The notes beneath the pieces were generated by a model that did not search any database, was not told the DNA's origin, and was given only the letters and a program-made list of their open reading frames with translations. From an uncultured bacterium (GTDB taxonomy: Bacteria > Bacillota > Clostridia > Oscillospirales > Oscillospiraceae), in NCBI GenBank assembly GCA_947073515.1, contig CAMTMC010000010.1, positions 1 to 58,386 of the forward strand: a stretch of 58,386 nucleotides of DNA, written 5' to 3'. Position 1 is the stretch's first letter; each line of letters begins with the position of its first letter. Below, piece after piece: positions 39,643 to 46,903 of the stretch. A program made the translations under genes and the position numbers.

Positions 39643-41478
39643 TCACAGCCCCAGCAGCCTGGCAATCTTGTCCCCCTTGGGCATCAGGGCCAGGTCATCC
39701 CGGGAGATGGCCCGCAGCGCCGCCACCAGCACCAGGTAGACCACCGCCGCCACCCCGATGGCCGCCAGGGTAGCCACGGCGTTGCCCCTGCCGCTGAGGA
39801 CGGCCTCCTCCGCCCCCTCCGGGACCGCGCTGAGGAGCTTGGACAGCAGGCCGTACACCCCCCAGGCCGCCCCGCCCATCAGGACGGAAGCCGCCAGCGG
39901 CTTCAGGAAGATGGGCAGGTACCGGGGCCGCTTGGGGATGACCCGGGAAATAATCACCAGGTCCAGGGCCAGGCACAGGCCAAAACACAGGATGTTCCCC
40001 GCCGGGGCGCCGTAGATGCCCACGCCCGGCCGGCCCACCAGGTTGTAGTTGGTAAAAATCTTCAGGCCGCCCCCCATCACCATCACCATCACCGGCAGGT
40101 TCACAAAGCCATGGGCCTGGAGGATGGAATTGCACACCAGCATCATACACACAAACACGGTGGCCAATCCCAGGGTGGACAGCAGCGGGCCGGCCAGCTC
40201 CGGGTTGAGCTTGGTAAACAGCAGCCGCATAATGGGCCTGCCCAGCACAAACAGCCCCACACCCATGGGGAAGGCCAGCAGGGCTGTAATCCGCAGGGCG
40301 GAGCCAGTAATTTTGGCCCCTCCTATCCGGTCCCGCCGGGCCAGAGCCCCAGACACCGCCGGGATGACCGAGGCGGTGATGGCCGCCATCAGGGAGGTAG
40401 GCAAGTTGTAGATGGTCAGCGCCCCGCCGTAGTTGCCGAAGAGGGTGCGGCTGGCCGCCTCCAGCGCGGCCAGGAGGGCGGCTGCCTCCTCCGCCGGCTG
40501 TTTGGCCTCCATCTGCTGGGTCAGCAGGGCCAGGGTGGCGGCGGTCCCATCGGGCAGGGTGGCCGCCCAGGCGGTAATAGCCTCCTCCAGGGCGGAGAAG
40601 TCCAGCATCCCGGCGTAGATGCCCCAGCTGTCCCGGTTCTCCAGCAGCACCCGCTGGAGCTGGCCCTGGACCAGGGAGGAGTCAATCACCGTCACGATCC
40701 CCACCATGGACGAGCTGAGGGTGATGGGAATGGCAATGCGCAGGATATCCCTTAAAATACTCCCCGCCGGGTCGGGCGTGTCCCGGGACAGGGCCTTCCC
40801 CCCGTCAAACCGGAACAGGTAGGCCAGGATCATATAGACCAGGGCCACGATGGTGCCCACTGTCACGCCGGTGATCGCGCCGGCGGCGGCCACCTCCGGC
40901 GGGCTCCCCGCGGAGATGAGCCAGTAGGCCAGGGCCAGGCCGATCACCAGCTTGCACAAAGCCTCGATAATCTGGGAGACAGAGGTGGGGGTCATGTCAC
41001 TGTGCCCCTGGGAATACCCTCGGAAGGCGGCCAGACAGCCCACGCAGATCACCGCCGGGGCCAGGGCCCGGATGCCCGGGGCGGCCATGGAGTCGTGCAT
41101 CAGCCCGGCCAGCCAGTCCGACCGGAAGTACATCACCAGGAAGGACCCCGCCCCCAGCCCCAGGAACAGGGCCAGGGCCAGCCGGAAGGTGCGCCGGACC
41201 TGGTTCTGGCGCCCCAGGGCGCTGGCCTCGCTCACCAGCTTGGACACCGCCACAGGCAGCCCGGCGGTGGAGATGGTAAGCAGAACGGCGTAGATATTGT
41301 AGGCGTTGTTGAAATCGGCGTTGCCCTGCTCCCCGATGATGTTGACCAGGGGGATTTTGTAGAACATGCCGATGAGCTTAACCACCAGAATCCCTACAGC
41401 CAGGATGGCGGCCCCGCCGAAAAAGGTGTTTTGTTTTTTTCGCGCGCCCCGGCGGGAATCCATATCGCTTCTGGCCAT
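39643..41478 (-). CDS. Polysaccharide flippase, SpoVB/MurJ-like (MOP superfamily)
   Basis: This membrane protein of the MATE/MOP superfamily probably flips lipid-linked cell-wall or spore precursors. It has about 14 hydrophobic segments; the N-terminus FFGGAAILAVGILVVKLIGM and the IGEQGNADFNNAYNIYAVLL segment are typical of SpoVB/YabM/YtgP. At 611 residues it is longer than usual (about 510-550), mainly through a soluble-looking loop around residues 275-330. AAAAGGAGGCTGCCT precedes the ATG. Its neighbours are those of B. subtilis yabM. Confidence 0.88.
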   Translation of the reverse strand: MARSDMDSRRGARKKQNTFFGGAAILAVGILVVKLIGMFYKIPLVNIIGEQGNADFNNAYNIYAVLLTISTAGLPVAVSKLVSEASALGRQNQVRRTFRLALALFLGLGAGSFLVMYFRSDWLAGLMHDSMAAPGIRALAPAVICVGCLAAFRGYSQGHSDMTPTSVSQIIEALCKLVIGLALAYWLISAGSPPEVAAAGAITGVTVGTIVALVYMILAYLFRFDGGKALSRDTPDPAGSILRDILRIAIPITLSSSMVGIVTVIDSSLVQGQLQRVLLENRDSWGIYAGMLDFSALEEAITAWAATLPDGTAATLALLTQQMEAKQPAEEAAALLAALEAASRTLFGNYGGALTIYNLPTSLMAAITASVIPAVSGALARRDRIGGAKITGSALRITALLAFPMGVGLFVLGRPIMRLLFTKLNPELAGPLLSTLGLATVFVCMMLVCNSILQAHGFVNLPVMVMVMGGGLKIFTNYNLVGRPGVGIYGAPAGNILCFGLCLALDLVIISRVIPKRPRYLPIFLKPLAASVLMGGAAWGVYGLLSKLLSAVPEGAEEAVLSGRGNAVATLAAIGVAAVVYLVLVAALRAISRDDLALMPKGDKIARLLGL

Positions 41479-41568
41479 AGGCAGCCTCCTTTTATTCCAG
41501 CGGTGATCCCGCGGAACATCTCCAGCGGGCCCCCGGTTCTCTCGAACGGCGGGGTCCCGCCAGCAATT

Positions 41569-41735
41569 TTAGAACCAGTATTCATAAACGAAAATGGCGG
41601 GTCAGCGGGAGAGTCTGTCTGGCCCGCAAGACGGGAAATCGCCGGAATCCTGGGTAGATTTCCAGATTTTCCAACGATGCACGGCGGCACAATATCCGCT
41701 TAGGCGCCGTTTGAGTTTGTGAATACAGGTACTTA
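41569..41735 (-). repeat. Miniature inverted-repeat element A (161 bp) with TTA/TAA target duplication
   Basis: The element spans 41572-41732. Its ends, GTACCTGTATTCACAA (minus strand, 41732 to 41717) and GAACCAGTATTCATAA (41572-41587), form a 16-bp imperfect terminal inverted repeat. TTA flanks it on both sides (41569-41571 and 41733-41735), a 3-bp target duplication. The right-hand copy is the TAA stop codon of the amidohydrolase gene. The interior has no coding capacity and matches the copy at 45305-45629. The 3-bp TNA duplication recalls IS5-group transposases (IS1031 type), which is inference. Confidence 0.8.
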
Positions 41736-43037
41736 CACGCCAAAGATCCGGGGCAGGGCGTAGCCCTGTACCTCGGCCCGGATTTTCTCCAGATCCAAGG
41801 TAAAAAATTCCCCCTTCTCATATATGACCTTCCCCCGGGCCATATTCATGGTCACGTCAGACCCCCGGGCGGAGAAGGCCAGGTTCTCCAGCACGTCATG
41901 GCAGGGGGTCATATTGGGGGCGGACAGGTCCACCAGGATCAGGTCGGCGGTCTTCCCCGGGGCGATGACCCCGGTGTCCCGCCCCAGGGCCCGGGCCCCG
42001 TTGACGGTGGCCATAGACAGGGCCTCCCAGGCGGACACGGCCACCGGGTCGCCGGACACCCCCTTGTGGAGGATGGCGGCCAGCTTGATCTCCTCAAACA
42101 TATCGTGGCTGTTGTTGGAGGCCACCCCGTCGGTGCCCAGGGCCACGTTTACCCCGGCCCGCAGCATCCGGGGCACCCGGGCCACGCCGGAGGCCAGCTT
42201 CAGGTTGGACGCCGGGTTATGGATGGCGGAAACCCCCTTCCGGGCCATCAGCTCCATATCTGTGTCAGATACCCAGACGCAGTGGGCGGCGGAGCCCCCC
42301 CGCTCCCAGATCCCGTACTGGTCAAACAGGGCGACGGGGGTCTTGCCGTACTTCTCCAGGCACTTCTCATGCTCCGCCCGGGTCTCCGACACGTGGACGT
42401 GCATCCCAAGCCCCCGCCGGGCGGCAAAGTCGGCGGTCCACTCCCACACCGGCGGGCAGGAGGTGTACTCTGCGTGGATGGAGGCGTCCACCTTGATCTG
42501 GCCGTCCCCGGCCCCATGCCAGCTGTCCGCCAGCCGGATCTGGTTCCCGCAGTCGGCGCACAGCTCCGGGGAGAACTTCTCCGGCGCCTCAAACCAGGTG
42601 GTGCCGCAGGACAGGTTGGCGGAGATCCCGGCGTCAAAAGCGGTCTGGGCCACGGTGTCAATGAACATATACATATCGTTAAGGCAGGTGGTGCCGCTGG
42701 CGATCATCTCCGCCAGGCCCAGGGCCGTCCCGGCGGCCACGCACCGGGCGTCCAGCTTGGCCTCGGCGGGGAAGATGTAGTCGTTCAGCCAGTGGTGCAG
42801 GTCGTGCCCCCCGCCGTACCCCCGCAGGAGGGACATCGCCACATGGGTGTGGGCGTTGACCAGGCCGGGCATCAGCGCCTGGCCCTTGCCGTCGATGACC
42901 CGGTCAAACTCCCCGGCCGGGCGCTGGGTTCCCACAAAGGAGATTTTGTTCCCCTCCACCGCCACACAGGCGTTTTGAATGACCGGCTGGGCCGGATCCA
43001 TGGTCACGGCGGTGACGTTGGTAAACAGAATTGACAT
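41733..43037 (-). CDS. mtaD: Amidohydrolase, MTA/SAH deaminase-like
   Basis: The 434-residue product belongs to the metal-dependent amidohydrolases and resembles 5-methylthioadenosine/S-adenosylhomocysteine deaminases. It has LVNAHTHVAMSLLRGYGGG (metal-binding HxH, about residues 59-77), the HWLNDYIFPAE segment, HVSETRAEHE and LGTDGVASNNSHDM (about residues 293-306). The next gene upstream in the operon is a purine nucleoside phosphorylase, so purine nucleoside salvage fits. Guanine-type or other adenosine-analogue deaminase activity is possible. Its stop codon is one copy of a transposon target duplication. Confidence 0.88.
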   Translation of the reverse strand: MSILFTNVTAVTMDPAQPVIQNACVAVEGNKISFVGTQRPAGEFDRVIDGKGQALMPGLVNAHTHVAMSLLRGYGGGHDLHHWLNDYIFPAEAKLDARCVAAGTALGLAEMIASGTTCLNDMYMFIDTVAQTAFDAGISANLSCGTTWFEAPEKFSPELCADCGNQIRLADSWHGAGDGQIKVDASIHAEYTSCPPVWEWTADFAARRGLGMHVHVSETRAEHEKCLEKYGKTPVALFDQYGIWERGGSAAHCVWVSDTDMELMARKGVSAIHNPASNLKLASGVARVPRMLRAGVNVALGTDGVASNNSHDMFEEIKLAAILHKGVSGDPVAVSAWEALSMATVNGARALGRDTGVIAPGKTADLILVDLSAPNMTPCHDVLENLAFSARGSDVTMNMARGKVIYEKGEFFTLDLEKIRAEVQGYALPRIFGV

Positions 43038-43056
43038 CTCAGACGCCTCCCAGGTC

Positions 43057-43881
43057 TCACATTTTCTTCAGGCACGCCCTTACCAGCCCGGTAAACTTCT
43101 CCCGGGCCTCCTCGGCGGCGTCCAGCACCTCTTGTTCGGACAGGGGCTGGTCCAGAATCCCCGCCGCCATGTTGGACAGCAGGGTAATGCCCAGCACCTC
43201 CATGCCGCAGTGGCCGGCCACAATGACCTCCGGGGCGGTGGACATCCCCACCGCGTCGCCCCCCAAAGCCCGGACGGCCCGGATTTCCGCCGGGGTCTCA
43301 TACTGGGGCCCGTAGCAGTAGAAGTAGACCCCCTCCCGCAGGGGGATCCCCCGCTCCCGGGCGGTCTGGCGGGCCAGCTCCTGGAGCCGGACGGTATACA
43401 GGTGGCTGGCGTCAGGGAACCGGACCCCGAACTCCGGCAGGTTCTCCCCCCGGAGAGGGGACTCGGAGAACATCTTGATGTGGTCGGTAATCAGCATCAA
43501 ATCCCCGGCTTTCCAGGCGGTATTGACGCACCCGGCGGCGTTGGTGGCGATCAAGGTGTCGCAGCCCAGCAGCCGCAGCACCCGGACGGCGTAGGACACC
43601 TCCTCGTAGGAGTAGCCCTCGTAGTGGTGCGTCCGCCCCTGCATCACGGCCACCTTCTGCCCCTCCAGGGTGCCGAAAATCAGCCGGCCCTTGTGCCCCG
43701 GGGCGGTTGACGCCTTAAAGTGGGGGATGTCCTTGTAGTCAATGATGATGGGGTTTTCCACCTCGTCCCCCAGGCCGCCCAGGCCGGAGCCCAGCACCAT
43801 GGCCACCTTGGGCGTAAAGCCCCCCAGCCGCTCCCGGACAGCCCTCTCGCTGGCCCGGTATTGTTCCATCGTAAAAGTCAT
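43057..43881 (-). CDS. punA: Purine-nucleoside phosphorylase
   Basis: This enzyme cleaves purine nucleosides with phosphate to free base and ribose-1-phosphate. The 274-residue length and motifs fit the trimeric PNP/MTAP family: VAMVLGSGLGGLGD (about residues 27-40), VMQGRTHHYEGYS (about residues 85-97), TNAAG (about 122-126) and YGPQYETPAEIRA (about 195-207). GAGGAGGAAAAAAC precedes the ATG. It leads a two-gene operon with the MTA/SAH deaminase-like gene, 19 bp away. Confidence 0.94.
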   Translation of the reverse strand: MTFTMEQYRASERAVRERLGGFTPKVAMVLGSGLGGLGDEVENPIIIDYKDIPHFKASTAPGHKGRLIFGTLEGQKVAVMQGRTHHYEGYSYEEVSYAVRVLRLLGCDTLIATNAAGCVNTAWKAGDLMLITDHIKMFSESPLRGENLPEFGVRFPDASHLYTVRLQELARQTARERGIPLREGVYFYCYGPQYETPAEIRAVRALGGDAVGMSTAPEVIVAGHCGMEVLGITLLSNMAAGILDQPLSEQEVLDAAEEAREKFTGLVRACLKKM

Positions 43882-43938
43882 GTTTTTTCCTCCTCCTCAG
43901 CTCCGTCTCCGGCCGCCGCATAGTTTCCTCTAGTTTAT

Positions 43939-43967
43939 AGTTTACACCAATTACAGGCAAATTGCAA
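43939..43967 (-). promoter_or_regulatory. punA promoter
   Basis: The minus strand shows TTGCAA (43962-43967), a 17-bp spacer and TAAACT (43939-43944), about 55 bp ahead of punA. Confidence 0.7.
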
Positions 43968-44115
43968 CCAAATGCCAAGGATAGGGGCAATTTCGGAGAA
44001 GTGTCCCAAGCGGAGCCATTTTTGATCTCCATTTTTCCCCGCTCCGCCGGGGCTCTGTATTGAGGTACCACTGATGAAATCTCCCCGGCCGGCGCCCCCC
44101 ATTTTTGCTTTTCCG
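43968..44115. other. Intergenic region between divergent punA and racemase-like gene
   Basis: The 344-bp divergent spacer holds the two promoters listed separately. Between them no gene, repeat or recognised regulatory motif could be seen. Confidence 0.5.
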
Positions 44116-44144
44116 TTGCTATTTTCCCGGCGGAGTGGTAAAAT
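44116..44144 (+). promoter_or_regulatory. Promoter of the racemase-like/ligase cluster
   Basis: TTGCTA (44116-44121), a 17-bp spacer and TAAAAT (44139-44144) lie about 80 bp ahead of the alanine-racemase-like gene. Confidence 0.7.
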
Positions 44145-44225
44145 AATAAAATAACGTGATATGGGACCAGATACATCAGGGCAGACTACAAAACATCCCA
44201 ATAGAGAAAAAAGGGGGGCCGCGCC

Positions 44226-45293
44226 ATGCGCAAGCTCATCATCGACAAGTCCGCGGTGAAGCACAATCTGGCCGTCATCAAGGAACGGGCGGCCGGGGCG
44301 GTGATCTACGGCGTCCTCACCGGGAACGGGGGCGGGGCCGGCGTTGTCCCGCTGGCCCAGCTCCTGCGGGCGGAGGGCATCGGCCGCTTCGCCGTATACG
44401 AGGCCAAGGAGGCCGAGGCCCTGCGCCAGGCCGGCTTTGTGGACGAGGAAATCCTTATGCTCCGCTCCACCACCGACCGGGAGGAGCTGGAGCGGCTGGT
44501 AGACCTGAGCGTGGTGTGTACCATCTCGTCGGTGGACACCGGCATGGCCCTCAACGCCCTGGCGGAAAACCGCTCCACCGTGGTGGAGGCCCACATCCAG
44601 GTGGACACCGGCATGGGCTTCGGCGGCTTCCTGGTGGGGGAGCCGGAGAAAATCCTGCTGGCCTACCGCTCCCTGCCCAACGTGGCCCTGTCGGGGATCT
44701 ACACCCAGCTCCACGCCGCCCGGCCCAACGACCCGGAGGCCAGGCAGCAGCTGGAGCAGTTCCATCAGGTGCTCTCCACCATCCACACCGCCGGGTTTGA
44801 GACCGGCGTGATCCACGCCGCCGGCTCCTTCGCCCTCCTCCACAACGACAGCGCCCTGCTGGACGGGGTACGGATCGGCTCGGCCATCCTGGGCCGGTGC
44901 CGCCGCACGAAGGACGACCGCCTGAAGACCGTGGGCTACTGTGAGGCCCCCCTGGCGGAGGTCCGCTGGCTGCCCAAGGGCCACACCATCGGCGCGGACA
45001 AGCCCGTCGTGCTGAAAAAGCCCACCCGGGTGGCCGTCCTGCCCGTGGGCTACCATAATGGCTTCGGGGTAATCCGCCCCCGGGAGACCGGCCTGCTGGC
45101 CCTGCTGGCCCAGTGGCGCCGGGCCAGGAGGCGCTCTGTCCGGGTAGGCGACCAGCGGGCCCCCCTGCTGGGCCCCATCGGCGCCACCGAGACCCTGCTG
45201 GACGTGACCCGGCTGCGGTGCTCCGCCGGCGACCTGGCCACCTTCGACCTGGACCCCCTGTTCGCCCGGGGCATGGTCATTGAATACCGCTGA
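44226..45293 (+). CDS. Alanine racemase-fold protein lacking the PLP lysine
   Basis: The 355-residue sequence follows alanine racemase from end to end (IIDKSAVKHNLAVIKERA start, QVDTGMGFGGF, GVRIGSAILGRC, LPVGYHNGFG). Key residues are gone. The PLP-lysine segment, usually AVVKANAYGHG, reads AVIYGVLTGNG, so Lys becomes Tyr. The usual DTGMxRxG arginine is absent (MGFGG). TH in the next motif is TQ. The GRVCMDQ-type loop is missing. The phosphate-side Arg (VRIG) and the GY tyrosine remain. It is probably not a PLP racemase; it may be a pseudoenzyme or have a new role. Next come an ATP-grasp ligase and a MurE-kinase fusion. The start follows AAAAAAGGGGGGCCGCGCC. Confidence 0.8.
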   Translation: MRKLIIDKSAVKHNLAVIKERAAGAVIYGVLTGNGGGAGVVPLAQLLRAEGIGRFAVYEAKEAEALRQAGFVDEEILMLRSTTDREELERLVDLSVVCTISSVDTGMALNALAENRSTVVEAHIQVDTGMGFGGFLVGEPEKILLAYRSLPNVALSGIYTQLHAARPNDPEARQQLEQFHQVLSTIHTAGFETGVIHAAGSFALLHNDSALLDGVRIGSAILGRCRRTKDDRLKTVGYCEAPLAEVRWLPKGHTIGADKPVVLKKPTRVAVLPVGYHNGFGVIRPRETGLLALLAQWRRARRRSVRVGDQRAPLLGPIGATETLLDVTRLRCSAGDLATFDLDPLFARGMVIEYR

Positions 45294-45301
45294 TTCCCCA
45301 T

Positions 45302-45632
45302 TTAGAACCTGTATTCACAAGCTCAAACGGCCGTGTAAGAGCCTGTTTAAAATCTTCAGGCACACCGTCTGAGCGGGTCTTTTTCCGCCGCTCCGCGTTA
45401 AATTTTCTTGCCGGGCGTCAGCCCGCCCGCGAAAATTTGCCTTGACCGGCAAAAAAATCCACGCCCATCCGGTACACCCGGAGATATGAAACAGGCTCTA
45501 AGCGGGAATTTTGCCGTCCCGCCTCGTTGTGAAATCTTGAAATCCACCCAGGATTCCCGGGATTTCCCGCCTTGCGGGCCAGGCAAACTTCCTCGCTCAT
45601 CCGGCATTTTCCCTTATGAATACCGGTTCTTA
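45302..45632 (+). repeat. Miniature inverted-repeat element B with nested insertion
   Basis: This is the second copy of the element at 41572-41732, here 45305-45629. Ends are GAACCTGTATTCACAA (45305-45320) and TTATGAATACCGGTTC (45614-45629), with TTA on both sides (45302-45304, 45630-45632). The 3' half matches copy A closely (for example ACCCAGGATTCC and TTGCGGGCCAG). Copy B is 325 bp because another small element sits inside it; without that insertion it would be 162 bp, against 161 bp for copy A. Confidence 0.8.
45336..45501 (+). repeat. Second miniature element nested in element B (160 bp)
   Basis: The nested element covers 45339-45498 and is flanked by TAA on both sides (45336-45338, 45499-45501). 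Its ends, GAGCCTGTTTAAAATCTTC and the inverse of GATATGAAACAGGCTC, form an imperfect terminal inverted repeat of about 29 bp with roughly 22 matches. Removing it and one TAA restores a sequence like the same place in element A (CCTAAGCGG). It has no coding capacity. Confidence 0.75.
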
Positions 45633-45656
45633 ATTTCACATAAAAGAGGTCAATCT

Positions 45657-46874
45657 ATGGATAGCACTCAAAATTTCCAGCCCCTCCTGTTCGGAGGGGA
45701 CATCAACGTCTACTCCGTTGCCCGGGCCTTCCATGAGGCCTACGGCGTCAAGAGTATCGCCTATGGCAAGTACCCCTCCTTCCCCTGCCACGACAGCGCC
45801 ATCATCGACTACCGGGTCTGCCCGGACAACGAGAACCCGGAGATGTTCCGGGAAAATATCCAGGCCGTCTCCCGGGAGTTCTCCGACCGCAAGGTCCTTC
45901 TGCTGGGCTGCGGGGACAGCTACGTCCAGCTGGCAGCCCACTGCAAGGACAGCCTGCCGGGCAACGTGATCGCCCCCTACATCGACGGCGCCCTGCTTGA
46001 CAGCCTCATCAACAAGGAGACCTTCTACCAGCTGTGCGACCAGCACGGGGTGGACCACCCGGCTACCTTTATCTACGATAAGGCCACGGGCCACAACTTC
46101 ACCCTCCCCTGGGGCCCGCCCTACATCGCCAAGCCCGCCGACTCGGTGGCCTACTGGGCCTGCGGCGACCACTCCCTGGCCAAAGTCTACATCTGCCAGA
46201 GCTGGGAGGAATTGCTGGCCGCCCTGGACCACGTCTACGCCGCCGGCTACCCCGGCCACATGATCCTCCAGGAGTTCATCCCCGGGGACGACAGCTATAT
46301 GCGGGTGCTCACCAGCTACTCCGACCGAAACGGCCGGGTGACCACCATGTGCCTGGGCCACGTCCTGCTGGAGGAGCACTCCCCCCACGGCATCGGCAAC
46401 CACGCCGTGATCCTCACCGACCGGGACGAGGAGCTGGAGCGGAACATCAAGCGCCTGCTGGAGGCCCTGGGCTACGTGGGCTTCTCCAACTTCGATATCA
46501 AGTATGACAGCCGGGACGGCAAATATAAAGCCTTTGAGATCAACTGCCGCCAGGGCCGGAGCAACTACTACGTCACCGGAGCGGGCCACAACATCGCCAA
46601 GATGGTGGTGGAGGACCGGGTTTTAGAGCGGGACCTGCCCTTCCAGATGACCCAAAACCGCTCCCTGTGGCGGATGGTGCCCCGGAAGGTGGCCTTCAAG
46701 TTCACCCCCAGGAAGTACCATGAGGAGATGCGGGCCCTCATCCGGGCCGGGGCGGACAGCCACTCCCTGGTGTACCAGGGGGACAACTCCCTGAAGCGCC
46801 GCCTGCGGGTGCTGAAAAACCACCTGGGCAATATCAAGCGCTTCGACCAGTACAACAAGGTACCGGAGGAATAA
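45657..46874 (+). CDS. ATP-grasp carboxylate-amine ligase, D-aspartate ligase-like
   Basis: The 405-residue product is an ATP-grasp ligase resembling E. faecium AslFm, which adds D-aspartate to the lysine of peptidoglycan precursors. Similar features are FGGDINVYSVARAFHEAYG at the N-terminus (residues 13-31), LLGCGDSYVQL, and SLINKETFYQLCDQHGV (about residues 118-134). ATP-grasp residues appear in YIAKPADS, MILQEFIPGDDSY and the metal-binding FEINCRQGRSNYY (about 300-312). The amino acid and acceptor are unknown. AAAGAGGTCAATCT precedes the ATG. Its TAA stop abuts a remnant transposon end. Confidence 0.82.
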   Translation: MDSTQNFQPLLFGGDINVYSVARAFHEAYGVKSIAYGKYPSFPCHDSAIIDYRVCPDNENPEMFRENIQAVSREFSDRKVLLLGCGDSYVQLAAHCKDSLPGNVIAPYIDGALLDSLINKETFYQLCDQHGVDHPATFIYDKATGHNFTLPWGPPYIAKPADSVAYWACGDHSLAKVYICQSWEELLAALDHVYAAGYPGHMILQEFIPGDDSYMRVLTSYSDRNGRVTTMCLGHVLLEEHSPHGIGNHAVILTDRDEELERNIKRLLEALGYVGFSNFDIKYDSRDGKYKAFEINCRQGRSNYYVTGAGHNIAKMVVEDRVLERDLPFQMTQNRSLWRMVPRKVAFKFTPRKYHEEMRALIRAGADSHSLVYQGDNSLKRRLRVLKNHLGNIKRFDQYNKVPEE

Positions 46875-46890
46875 GAACCTGTATTCGCAA
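46872..46890 (+). repeat. Solitary miniature-element end after the ATP-grasp gene
   Basis: GAACCTGTATTCGCAA (46875-46890) matches the left terminus of elements A and B in 15 of 16 positions and follows TAA, here the stop codon of the ATP-grasp gene. No matching right end was found nearby, so it looks like a remnant. It lies directly ahead of the ribosome-binding site of the next gene. Confidence 0.6.
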
Positions 46891-46903
46891 TGGAGTGATC
46901 TCT

